Below are positions 1 to 8,904 of a stretch of 64,000 bases of DNA, one piece after another. Each line of letters opens with the position of its first letter. Position 1 is the stretch's first letter. Where the stretch lies: contig JACWDC010000004.1 in the NCBI GenBank assembly GCA_014654415.1, forward strand, positions 37,375 to 101,374. The letters are read 5' to 3'. A program made the position numbers and the translations under genes. This DNA is from Pelagibacterales bacterium SAG-MED05. GTDB taxonomy: Bacteria > Pseudomonadota > Alphaproteobacteria > Pelagibacterales > Pelagibacteraceae. The notes beneath the pieces are model-generated. The model did no database searches. It saw only the letters and a list, made by a program, of their open reading frames with translations, and was not told where the DNA came from.

Positions 1-209
1 CCATTAAGGAAAATTTCCACAGCACCATACTCGCCTCTATAAAAGTTTCCAAGAATATGATTCCAAACGATTTCATTATCTAGCCTATCAATGTAAAAAA
101 GAGTGAAGCTGCCAAAAATCAAATAAGAAGTAAAATATCCAATAAATAAAAAAAAGAAAAAAAAATGATATTTAAAAAATTTATTTAAATTCTTGGTATT
201 TTGAAACAT
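1..209 (-). CDS. N-terminus of hydrophobic membrane protein (truncated by window edge)
   Basis: Reverse strand ATG at 209 opens to window edge: MFQNTKNLNKFFKYHFFFFLFIGYFTSYLIFGSFTLFYIDRLDNEIVWNHILGNFYRGEYGAVEIFLN. Confidence 0.6.
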   Translation of the reverse strand, partial: MFQNTKNLNKFFKYHFFFFFLFIGYFTSYLIFGSFTLFYIDRLDNEIVWNHILGNFYRGEYGAVEIFLN

Positions 210-224
210 TTTGGTCAAATTTTC

Positions 225-268
225 TCTTATTATAGCTAATGGATTATCTTATTTTAGCTAATGGATAA
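225..268. repeat. two tandem 22-bp direct repeats (tcttattwtagctaatggatwa)
   Basis: 225-246 tcttattatagctaatggatta and 247-268 tcttattttagctaatggataa, 20/22 identical. Confidence 0.85.
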
Positions 269-397
269 AGGAGAAAACAGTGTGCATGAAAGTTCATGTT
301 TTTTTAAAAGAGAATGGAATGAATTGATGGCTTCTTTAGAGTTAAATAATTCGAAAGTTTAATTTTTTCTTTACCTCCAATTGATAGGATGTTACTA

Positions 398-416
398 ATG
401 TTCAAATATTGAACAT
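398..416. promoter_or_regulatory. 19-bp inverted repeat ATGTTCAA-ATA-TTGAACAT immediately upstream of pepM
   Basis: Perfect 8-bp arms, 3-bp spacer, ends 6 bp before the pepM ATG. Confidence 0.7.
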
Positions 417-422
417 AATATA

Positions 423-1724
423 ATGAAAAAAAAGAAAAAAAAAATTGTATACGTAGGTTTATCAGCAGATATTCTTCATGAAGGCCATATAAATATTCTT
501 AAAACCGCAAACAGTTTAGGAGATGTTATTGTTGGACTTTTAACAGATAAAGCAATTGCATCTTATAAAAACATACCAACATTGAATTACAAACAAAGAG
601 AGATAATTTTAAAAAATATTAAACTTGTTAAAAAAGTAATACCTCAAAACACATTAGATTATCGTCCAAATTTATTAAATATTATACCCGACTATGTCGT
701 GCACGGAGATGACTGGAAAACTGGTGTTCAGAAAACTACTAGGAAACAAGTTATTAATGCTTTAAAAAAATGGGGAGGAAAATTAGTAGAGCCAAAATAT
801 ACAAAAAATATTTCATCTAGTTCAATAAAGTCTAAGTTATCTAGACGATTAACGCCTACTTCTAGAGTTTCAATGCTCAAGAGAATGCTAGACAATAAAA
901 ATTTAGTAAGAGTATTAGAATCTCATAGTCCGTTATCGGGGTTAATTGCTGAAACTACAAAAATTGAAAAAGGAAAAAATACTCAGCAATTTGATGCAAT
1001 GTGGTCGTCTAGTTTGACGGACTCCAGTGTTAAAGGAAAACCTGACAATCAAGCTTTAGATTTTTCTTCTAGATTTAGTGACTTAGGAAATTTACTTGAT
1101 GTAACCTCAAAACCTTTAATATTTGATGCTGATAATGGAGGAAGGCTAGAACATTTACCATTTACCATTCGAACTCTAGAAAGACTTGGAGTCTCAGCAA
1201 TAATGGTAGAAGATAAAGTTGGTTTAAAGAAAAATTCTTTATTTAAAGATCAATCAGGCGCTAAGCAAGATACCATCAGAGAATTTTGTAAAAAGATTGA
1301 ATTAATAAAAAAAATCAGAAATTCGAAAGATTTTCTTATAGGAGCTAGAATAGAAAGTTTTATATTGGGCAAGGGTTTAAAAGATGGGTTAAAACGTGCA
1401 AAAGCTTATTCCCAAGCAGGAGCAGATTTAATCTTAATTCACAGTAAGGAAAAAAATCCAAAAGAAATATTTACTTTTTCTAAAATTTTTAGAAAGACAA
1501 AGTGGAATAAACCTCTTGTGTCTGTTCCTTCAACATATTCAAAAACTACAGAAAAAAAGTTAATTCAAAATGGTTTTAAAATAGTTATTTACGCTAATCA
1601 CATGTTAAGAGCATCATACCCAGCAATGCAAAATGCAGCTAAAAGTATATTAAAAAATCAAAGATCTTTTGAATTAGAAAACAAAATTAGTTCTGTAAGT
1701 GAAGTAATTAATTTAATTAAATAA
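423..1724 (+). CDS. pepM: Nucleotidyltransferase (cytidylyltransferase-like) fused to phosphoenolpyruvate phosphomutase
   Basis: N-terminal HEGH nucleotidyltransferase motif; C-terminal EDKVGLKKNS matching the PEP mutase EDKxxxxxNS signature. Confidence 0.9.
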   Translation: MKKKKKKIVYVGLSADILHEGHINILKTANSLGDVIVGLLTDKAIASYKNIPTLNYKQREIILKNIKLVKKVIPQNTLDYRPNLLNIIPDYVVHGDDWKTGVQKTTRKQVINALKKWGGKLVEPKYTKNISSSSIKSKLSRRLTPTSRVSMLKRMLDNKNLVRVLESHSPLSGLIAETTKIEKGKNTQQFDAMWSSSLTDSSVKGKPDNQALDFSSRFSDLGNLLDVTSKPLIFDADNGGRLEHLPFTIRTLERLGVSAIMVEDKVGLKKNSLFKDQSGAKQDTIREFCKKIELIKKIRNSKDFLIGARIESFILGKGLKDGLKRAKAYSQAGADLILIHSKEKNPKEIFTFSKIFRKTKWNKPLVSVPSTYSKTTEKKLIQNGFKIVIYANHMLRASYPAMQNAAKSILKNQRSFELENKISSVSEVINLIK

Positions 1725-2827
1725 TGATATTAGTAGAAAATCTAATTAAAACTTTAAAAAAAAATAAAATAAACTTTTTCACAGGGGTGCCAGATAGCAT
1801 ATTAAAGAACTTTTCTAGTCATGTTGAGAACTTCCCTAAAGAAAAACATGTTATTGCTACTAGCGAAGGTTCGGCAACTGCACTTGGAATTGGGTACTAT
1901 TTATCTACCAAAAAAATACCTTGTATTTATTTACAAAACTCAGGACTAAGTAATGCAATAAATCCTTTAATCTCCATCGCGAGTAAAGAAGTGTATTCAA
2001 TGCCATTATTTCTAATGATAGGCTGGAGAGGTGCACCTCGTAAAGAAGATGAGCCGCAACATATGGCTAAAGGGAAAATTACGCCAAAACTTTTGAAACT
2101 TTTAAAAATTGAATATTGTATTTTAAGAGAGCGCAAAGACTTAAATAAACTTGAAAAAATTATAAATATAGCAAATAAAAATAAAAGCATAGTTGCCTGT
2201 TTAATAGAAAAAGGAACACTGCAAATTAAAAACAAAAAAAGAAAAAGTTTAAATAATAAATTTATTTTTCGAGCAGAATTTATTAAAGAATTTCTGAATG
2301 AAGTGCCTAAGAAAAGTAAAATAATTTCAACAACGGGCTACACATCAAGAGAATTGATGGAAATTAGAAAAAACAATAAACTAGACAATGGAAAAGATTT
2401 TTATATGGTTGGAGGCATGGGCCACTCATCAAGTGTTGCACTAGGTTATGCTATACAATCTAAAAAAGAGGTGTTTTGTTTAGATGGCGACGGATCTATG
2501 TTAATGCATCTAGGTGCATTAAGAACCATTGGATATTTAAGCAACAAAAATTTTAAACACATAATATTGAATAATAATTCACACGAATCAGTTGGAGGAC
2601 AATTGACTACAGCAGGTGGAGTAGATATTAAAAAATTAAGTTCTAGCGTTGGATATAAAAATTATTTCATAATAAAAGATAAAAAAAATATCAAATCAAA
2701 AATTAAAAGTTTTATTAAAGCAAAAGGTCCATCTTTATTAGAAGTAAAAATTAATAACGGTTCTTTGAAAAACTTATCTAGACCAAAAAATTTGAAAAAA
2801 ATTAAAGATCAATTCATGATAAATTAA
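1724..2827 (+). CDS. ppd: Phosphonopyruvate decarboxylase (ThDP-dependent)
   Basis: ThDP enzyme motifs (GDGS...NN), coupled to pepM by TAATG overlap. Confidence 0.88.
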   Translation: MILVENLIKTLKKNKINFFTGVPDSILKNFSSHVENFPKEKHVIATSEGSATALGIGYYLSTKKIPCIYLQNSGLSNAINPLISIASKEVYSMPLFLMIGWRGAPRKEDEPQHMAKGKITPKLLKLLKIEYCILRERKDLNKLEKIINIANKNKSIVACLIEKGTLQIKNKKRKSLNNKFIFRAEFIKEFLNEVPKKSKIISTTGYTSRELMEIRKNNKLDNGKDFYMVGGMGHSSSVALGYAIQSKKEVFCLDGDGSMLMHLGALRTIGYLSNKNFKHIILNNNSHESVGGQLTTAGGVDIKKLSSSVGYKNYFIIKDKKNIKSKIKSFIKAKGPSLLEVKINNGSLKNLSRPKNLKKIKDQFMIN

Positions 2828-3936
2828 TGACTAATTTTACTTTTAATTCCTCTGAAGATCTTAAAATTTTTTTAAAAGATAATAAATTTAATAAAATATT
2901 AATTATATCAGGTGAAAAATCTTACAAGCTGTCAGGAGCTGATAAAATAATTAATGAATTATTGGTAAATAAAAACATTAAATATTTTTTTAAGAAATTT
3001 GCCTACCCTGATTTATTGGAATTAAAAAAGATTATTAAAGAAATAAATTTATTTGTACCAGATTTAATTATCGCCATAGGAGGAGGCTCAGTTCTTGATT
3101 ATGCAAAGATTGCAAATGTATTAGCCTATAGTGAAAATTTAGAGCAAGAAATATCAACTTCATCTTATAAAATTAGAGATAAATTTACTAAGCTTGTTGC
3201 AATTCCAACAACAGCAGGTTCCGGTGCTGAAGTTACTTCTAATGCAGTAATATATATTAATAAAATAAAATATTCAGTAGAGGGAGAAAAACTAAAACCA
3301 GATTTTTTCTTTTTAATACCTGAATTAGTTATAGCGGCATCATATAAAATCAAAGCTTCAGCAGGATTTGATGCTATAGCACAAGCTATGGAATCTTTAA
3401 TTTCAAAAAAATCAAATAATGAAAGTGTAAATTTTGCAGAAAAATCTCTTAAAATATCTTTGAAATATTATTTAGATTTTTTAAACAATCCTAATAAAGA
3501 CAATACTTCGGCTATGTGTTTGGCTGCCAATTTATCAGGAAAAGCAATTAGCATTTCAAAAACAACAGCTCCTCATGCTGTTTCATATCCTTTTACATCA
3601 ATTTATAATATCAGTCATGGCCATGCAGTTTCACTTACATTAAATAAATTTCTACAGTTTAATTTTGAGAATATTAAAAATTCAAATTGTAATTTTAGTT
3701 TAAAAGACAGATATCAAATAATGTTTGATGTTTCAAAGACTGATAGCATAGAAAGTTTTGACAAGTATCTATTTAATTTAAAAAAAAAAGCAAAGCTTGA
3801 AAATGATTTTATAAAATTAGGAATAGATTTAAAAAAAGATTATTCTAAGATTATTTCAGGAGTAAATATTTTGAGACTATCAAATAATCCTGTAGAATTA
3901 AAAAAAGAAGATTTAAAAGAGATTATTCTTAAATGA
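2827..3936 (+). CDS. Iron-containing alcohol dehydrogenase, probable phosphonoacetaldehyde reductase
   Basis: GGGSVLDYAK and PTTAGSGAEVT motifs of Fe-ADH family; position after ppd. Confidence 0.8.
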   Translation: MTNFTFNSSEDLKIFLKDNKFNKILIISGEKSYKLSGADKIINELLVNKNIKYFFKKFAYPDLLELKKIIKEINLFVPDLIIAIGGGSVLDYAKIANVLAYSENLEQEISTSSYKIRDKFTKLVAIPTTAGSGAEVTSNAVIYINKIKYSVEGEKLKPDFFFLIPELVIAASYKIKASAGFDAIAQAMESLISKKSNNESVNFAEKSLKISLKYYLDFLNNPNKDNTSAMCLAANLSGKAISISKTTAPHAVSYPFTSIYNISHGHAVSLTLNKFLQFNFENIKNSNCNFSLKDRYQIMFDVSKTDSIESFDKYLFNLKKKAKLENDFIKLGIDLKKDYSKIISGVNILRLSNNPVELKKEDLKEIILK

Positions 3937-4457
3937 AAAAGAAAAATAAAAAAAAAGGAATTTTGTTTTGGATTACTGGTCTATCTGGAGCAGGAAAAAC
4001 TTCAGTAGCTAATGAAATTAAAAAAGAAATTACAAAACAATTTGGACCTACTTTAGTTTTTAATGGAGATGATCTAAGAAAAATATTTAATCTAAATAAA
4101 TATGATCAGAAATCTAGATTAGAAACTGGAAAAAACTATTGTAAATTTGCAAAGTTCATTACCGATCAAAATATAAATTTAATTTTTACTGTTGTAGGTA
4201 TGTTTGATCAGATTCGAAGTTGGAATAAAAAAAATATTAGCAATTATGTAGAAATATATTTAAAAGCAAGTGTTTCAAAAATTAAGGAAAAAAGAAAAAA
4301 AAAATTATATTTTAAAAAAAATAATTCTATTGTAGGCATACAAATTAAACCTCAATTTCCAAAAAAACCAAATTTTACTATTAAAAATGATTTTACTAAG
4401 AGTATTAAAGAAATATCTGGCTTCCTATTAAAAAAAATTATTAAAGCGAAAGTTTAA
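3933..4457 (+). CDS. Adenylylsulfate-kinase-like (CysC-like) P-loop kinase
   Basis: GLSGAGKTSVA Walker A, NGDDLRK, LYFKK..VGIQIKPQFPKKPNFTI resembling CysC C-terminal pattern. Confidence 0.75.
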   Translation: MKKKNKKKGILFWITGLSGAGKTSVANEIKKEITKQFGPTLVFNGDDLRKIFNLNKYDQKSRLETGKNYCKFAKFITDQNINLIFTVVGMFDQIRSWNKKNISNYVEIYLKASVSKIKEKRKKKLYFKKNNSIVGIQIKPQFPKKPNFTIKNDFTKSIKEISGFLLKKIIKAKV

Positions 4458-5265
4458 TTTTCTCAGCAATATCTTTAAATATTTTTGATACTTCGTGAGC
4501 TGGATTAGAGTGAGTTAATGGATCTCCTTTATCACTTGATTCTCTTAAATCTTGGTGAATAGGGATTTTACCAAGAAAATTCTTTTTAAATTCTTTTGCA
4601 GTTTTTTCAACTCCACCTTCTCCAAAAATTTTATACTCTTTACCATCATCACCTTTAAAGAAACTCATGTTGTCAATTAATCCTAAAATTTTTATTCCTG
4701 TTTTATCAAACATTTGTATTCCTCTCTTTACATCTAATAAAGCTAAGTCCTGAGGTGTAGAAACTATAATTGCTCCATCAACTTTAACTTCTTGGGCAAA
4801 AGTAAGTTGGGTATCCCCTGTACCTGGCGGCATATCAATTATAATAACATCTCTATCTTTCCATAAAACTTTTTGTGTCATAGTTTTTAGCGCACTGATA
4901 ACCATAGGTCCCCTCCATATCATTGGAGTTTGTTCTTCTACTAAAAAGCCCATAGACATACATTGAACATCATATTTTTCTAATGGAATTAAAACTTTAC
5001 CATCTTCGCTTTTTGGTTTTTCATTTAATTTCATTAATTTAGGGAGAGATGGTCCGTAAACATCTGCGTCTAATATTCCAACTTTCATTCCAAGATTTTG
5101 TAGTGCAAAAGCTAAATTAACAGCCACGGTAGATTTACCAACCCCACCTTTCGCGCTTGAAACTAGGACTGTAAATTTAGTTCCATTTATAGGATGCTTA
5201 ATAAATTGCTTTGGAGCAAGCTTTTCTTTTAATGCTCGGTCAATTTCCTCTTTTTTTTCGGTCAT
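4441..5265 (-). CDS. mrp: Mrp/ApbC/NBP35-family Fe-S carrier ATPase
   Basis: SAKGGVGKSTVAVNLA deviant Walker A, MPPGTGDTQLT. Confidence 0.9.
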   Translation of the reverse strand: MTEKKEEIDRALKEKLAPKQFIKHPINGTKFTVLVSSAKGGVGKSTVAVNLAFALQNLGMKVGILDADVYGPSLPKLMKLNEKPKSEDGKVLIPLEKYDVQCMSMGFLVEEQTPMIWRGPMVISALKTMTQKVLWKDRDVIIIDMPPGTGDTQLTFAQEVKVDGAIIVSTPQDLALLDVKRGIQMFDKTGIKILGLIDNMSFFKGDDGKEYKIFGEGGVEKTAKEFKKNFLGKIPIHQDLRESSDKGDPLTHSNPAHEVSKIFKDIAEKIKLSL

Positions 5266-5284
5266 AATATCGCTGTTACTTAAC

Positions 5285-5322
5285 TTGTTTTTGCGTAAAA
5301 AGTCACTATATAAAGTGTCATG
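5285..5322 (+). promoter_or_regulatory. Candidate sigma70 promoter of hflK, TTGTTT-16-TATATA, predicted start at or next to the ATG
   Basis: -35 5285-5290, -10 5307-5312, ATG 5320, no SD. Confidence 0.45.
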
Positions 5323-6429
5323 AGTTTTAAAGACAAAATCTTAAACAATCAGTCCCCGTGGGGAACACCTCCTGGTGGAGGAGGACCTAACGGAAATGGA
5401 TCAGGTACCAGAAGAGAACCTCCGAGCTTAGACGATATTATAAAAAATTTTCAAAAAACTATTAATAAATTTTCTGGAGGAAAATCTGGTGGATCTAGAC
5501 CTTTTGTTTTAGGTTTTATAATTTTAGTTTTACTTTATGTTGCAAGTGGTCTTTACAGAGTTTTACCAGATGAACAGGGTGTAGTTTTAAGATTTGGAAA
5601 ATATGTTCATACAACTCAACCGGGTTTACATTACCATTTACCAATGCCTTTTGAACGTGTTTTAACTCCTAAGGTTACAAAAGTTAATAGAGTTGATGTT
5701 GGTTTTAGACCAGCAAGCGATAGCGGAAGATCAACTGGTGGTGTAGGAAACGTTCCTGAGGAGAGTTTAATGTTAACAGGAGATGAAAATATTGTTGATA
5801 TTAATTATTCAGTTTTTTGGGTAATAAAAGACGCGCAAAAGTTTTTATTTAACATTCAAAGCCCAGTAGAAACAGTAAAAGCTACTTCAGAAACCGCAAT
5901 GAGAGAAGTAATTGCTAAAAATAATATTCAAACTATTTTGACAGAAGGAAGAGCAAGTATCGAAGTCGAAGTTCAAGAAATTACTCAACAAATTTTAGAT
6001 GAATACGGATCAGGAATCCAAATCACTCAAGTACAAACTCAACAAGCTGATCCTCCTGCACAAGTTATAGATGCTTTTAGGGATGTGCAAGCAGCTAGGG
6101 CAGACAGAGAAAGATCAAAGAATGAAGCTGAAGCTTATGCTAACGACGTAATACCGAGAGCAAGGGGTGAAGCAGAACAAGTATTACAACAAGCTGAAGC
6201 ATATAAAAAAGAAGTGGTTGCAAAAGCTGAGGGTGAAGCAAGTAGATTTTTAGCAATTTATAATGAATACAAAAATGCGAAACAAGTAACGCAAGAGAGA
6301 ATGTATTTAGAAACAATGGAAAAAGTTTTAGCTGATATTGATAAAGTAATTATAGATAAAAATTCAGGTTCAGGAGTAGTACCTTACTTACCTTTACCGG
6401 AGTTAAAAAAATCAGGAGCTCAAAACTAA
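5320..6429 (+). CDS. hflK: HflK membrane protease regulator (SPFH)
   Basis: Gly-rich N-terminus, SPFH domain, paired with hflC. Confidence 0.92.
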   Translation: MSFKDKILNNQSPWGTPPGGGGPNGNGSGTRREPPSLDDIIKNFQKTINKFSGGKSGGSRPFVLGFIILVLLYVASGLYRVLPDEQGVVLRFGKYVHTTQPGLHYHLPMPFERVLTPKVTKVNRVDVGFRPASDSGRSTGGVGNVPEESLMLTGDENIVDINYSVFWVIKDAQKFLFNIQSPVETVKATSETAMREVIAKNNIQTILTEGRASIEVEVQEITQQILDEYGSGIQITQVQTQQADPPAQVIDAFRDVQAARADRERSKNEAEAYANDVIPRARGEAEQVLQQAEAYKKEVVAKAEGEASRFLAIYNEYKNAKQVTQERMYLETMEKVLADIDKVIIDKNSGSGVVPYLPLPELKKSGAQN

Positions 6430-7298
6430 TGAGATTTATCGTTCCTATAATTATTATAATTGGTGTTGTCATATTTCAATCTGTATTTATTGTTCAAGAG
6501 ATCAGCCAAGCCATAGTACTTCAATTTGGAGATCCTAAAAAGATTATAACTAAAGCAGGTTTAAATTTTAAATTACCTTTTATTCAAAACGTAGTTTATT
6601 TAGATAAAAGAATTTTAAATTTAGATAGCGCTCCAGAGGAAGTGATAGCTGCAGACCAAAAAAGATTGATTGTGGATGCGATAGCAAGATTTAAAATTGT
6701 AGATCCTTTAAAATTTTATATCTCAGTTGGTAATGAAAGAGTAGCAAGATCTAGACTTTCAACAATTATAAATTCAAGAATAAGAGGTGTATTGGGAACG
6801 CAGGAGTTAGCAACCTTATTGTCAACTGATAGAGCAAAACAAATGTCTATTATTCAAAACGATGTAAATACCGAAGCAGAAAATTTTGGTATTAAGATTG
6901 TTGATGTAAGAATAAAAAGAGCTGATTTACCTCCAGCTAATAGTGAAGCTATCTATTCAAGAATGCAAACTGAAAGACAAAGAGAAGCCAAGGAATTTAG
7001 AGCACAAGGAGCTGAGATTGCACAAAAAATACGATCTACTGCAGACAAAGATGTGACCGTAATTTTAGCCAACGCAAACAAAAAATCAGAAATCATGAAG
7101 GGTGAGGGAGACGGAAAAAGAAATAACATTTTTGCTAGTGCTTTTGGAAGAGACCCTCAATTTTTTGCTTTCTATCGAGCAATGCAGGCTTATGAAAAAG
7201 CCTTAATAGGCGGAGAAACCTCTTTAGTTTTATCTCCGGACAGTGAATTCTTTAAATTTTTTGGAAAATCCACTGGAACAGACATCAAAAAAAGATAA
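6429..7298 (+). CDS. hflC: HflC membrane protease regulator (SPFH)
   Basis: SPFH domain, downstream of hflK. Confidence 0.92.
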   Translation: MRFIVPIIIIIGVVIFQSVFIVQEISQAIVLQFGDPKKIITKAGLNFKLPFIQNVVYLDKRILNLDSAPEEVIAADQKRLIVDAIARFKIVDPLKFYISVGNERVARSRLSTIINSRIRGVLGTQELATLLSTDRAKQMSIIQNDVNTEAENFGIKIVDVRIKRADLPPANSEAIYSRMQTERQREAKEFRAQGAEIAQKIRSTADKDVTVILANANKKSEIMKGEGDGKRNNIFASAFGRDPQFFAFYRAMQAYEKALIGGETSLVLSPDSEFFKFFGKSTGTDIKKR

Positions 7299-7310
7299 CT
7301 TAATTCTATA

Positions 7311-7496
7311 GTGAAAGATCTTATTATTGCTATAGGATTACTCTTTTTTATAGAGGGTTTGTTTATTGCCATTTTCCCAACAAGAATCAAAAGTATGCTT
7401 GAATTAATCAAGAATACACCCGAAAATAAACTAAGAACTTTTGGAGTGATATTTTTAGTTATAGGTTTTTCAATAATTTGGTATATAAAAAATTAA
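7311..7496 (+). CDS. DUF2065-family small membrane protein
   Basis: 61 aa, two TM segments, hflC-downstream position. Confidence 0.7.
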   Translation: MKDLIIAIGLLFFIEGLFIAIFPTRIKSMLELIKNTPENKLRTFGVIFLVIGFSIIWYIKN

Positions 7497-8903
7497 ATGC
7501 ATTTTTTCCAAAAAATATTATTAATTTTAGTTTTTTTTAAATTTGGTTACTTATCAAATGCTGGAGCTGTTCCAGAGTCATTTGCAGATTTAGCTGAAGA
7601 ATTAATGCCCTCAGTAGTTAATATTTCTACAACTCAAACTGTAAAAACATCATCAAATCCATTTCCTTTTCAGTTCCCTCCAGGCTCACCATTTGAAGAA
7701 ATGTTTAAAGACTATCAGAGACCAACGGAGAGAAAAGCATCCTCTTTAGGCTCTGGTTTTATAATTAAAGAAAACGGAATGGTTATTACAAACAATCATG
7801 TAATTGCAGGTGCAGATGATATTTTAGTTAAAGTAAATTCTAAAGAGTATAAAGCAAAAGTTATAGGAGCAGACCCCTACATGGATATAGCAGTTTTAAA
7901 AATGGAAACAAAAGATAAATTTAAAACTGTAGCATTTGGGAATTCTGACAAAGCTAGAGTAGGTGATTGGGTGGTAGCTATTGGAAATCCATTTGGATTA
8001 GGAGGAACTGTTACATCAGGAATAATATCTGCAAGAAATAGAGATATTGGAATGACGCGTTATGATGATTTTATTCAAACCGATGCTTCTATTAACCAGG
8101 GTAATTCAGGAGGTCCATTATTTAATTTAAAAGGAGAAGTGGTTGGAATTAATACAGCTATTATCGCACCTGGACAGTCAGGGTCAATCGGCATTGGTTT
8201 TGCCATTCCATCTAACGCAGCCTCAAAAGTAATAGATCAATTAGTAAACTATGGTGAAACAAGAAGAGGATGGTTGGGAGTAAGAATTCAAGAAGTAACA
8301 AAAGAAATTGCAGAAGCTGTTGATCTTAAAAAACCAGAGGGTGCTCTAGTAGCAAGTGTTGGTGAAAAAAGCCCAGCAGATAAAGCTGGAATTAAAGCTG
8401 GAGATATTATTGTAGAGTTTGATGGAAAAAGAATAGACAAGATGAGAACATTACCAAGGGTTGTAGCAAATACAAAAGTAGGAAAGAATGTAAAAGTTCA
8501 AATTTGGAGAAATAAAAAACTTATTACAAAAGACTTAAAACTAGGAAGGCTTGAGTCTTCAGAAGAATTTAAAGAAAAAAAATCTCAACAAAAAAGGACT
8601 GAAGAATTAGAAATTGAGAAATTAAAAATAACAGTTAGAGATTTAAATAAAGAAGATATATCTTCAAGAAATTTAAAAATTACCAAAGGGGTAGTAATAA
8701 CAGAAATTTCAAATGCGAGTCCTTTAAATGGAAAATTGAATATTAATGATATCATAATAGAAGTTAAGAGAACTCCAATTACAAAATCTTCAGATTTAAA
8801 AAATGTAATAGAAAAAATTATAAAACAAGGTGATAAGAATTTACTCTTATCTATAATAGATAATAATAATCGAAGAAGATATATTGGCATAAAATTAAAA
8901 TAA
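7497..8903 (+). CDS. degQ: Do/DegQ-type periplasmic serine endoprotease
   Basis: Catalytic TNNHVI, D, GNSGGPL; PDZ domains; signal peptide. Confidence 0.92.
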   Translation: MHFFQKILLILVFFKFGYLSNAGAVPESFADLAEELMPSVVNISTTQTVKTSSNPFPFQFPPGSPFEEMFKDYQRPTERKASSLGSGFIIKENGMVITNNHVIAGADDILVKVNSKEYKAKVIGADPYMDIAVLKMETKDKFKTVAFGNSDKARVGDWVVAIGNPFGLGGTVTSGIISARNRDIGMTRYDDFIQTDASINQGNSGGPLFNLKGEVVGINTAIIAPGQSGSIGIGFAIPSNAASKVIDQLVNYGETRRGWLGVRIQEVTKEIAEAVDLKKPEGALVASVGEKSPADKAGIKAGDIIVEFDGKRIDKMRTLPRVVANTKVGKNVKVQIWRNKKLITKDLKLGRLESSEEFKEKKSQQKRTEELEIEKLKITVRDLNKEDISSRNLKITKGVVITEISNASPLNGKLNINDIIIEVKRTPITKSSDLKNVIEKIIKQGDKNLLLSIIDNNNRRRYIGIKLK

Positions 8904-8904
8904 T

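Noticed and set aside
423-450. A-rich tract at the pepM start (atgaaaaaaaagaaaaaaaaaattg) as a phase-variable slippage site
   Set aside because: Tempting at a variable locus, but poly-A/Lys starts are common in this AT-rich sequence (also 3933) and a single read gives no evidence of length variation.
1927-2235. Antisense ORF of 102 aa inside ppd
   Set aside because: Lies entirely opposite a well-supported gene; AT-rich reverse complement gives hydrophobic low-complexity frames. Same reasoning for 3165-3353, 7190-7411, 8585-8890, 11463-11708, 11889-12122, 12886-13122, 13814-14098, 14091-14288, 18404-18640, 23117-23344, 30088-30390, 31175-31408 and other antisense ORFs.
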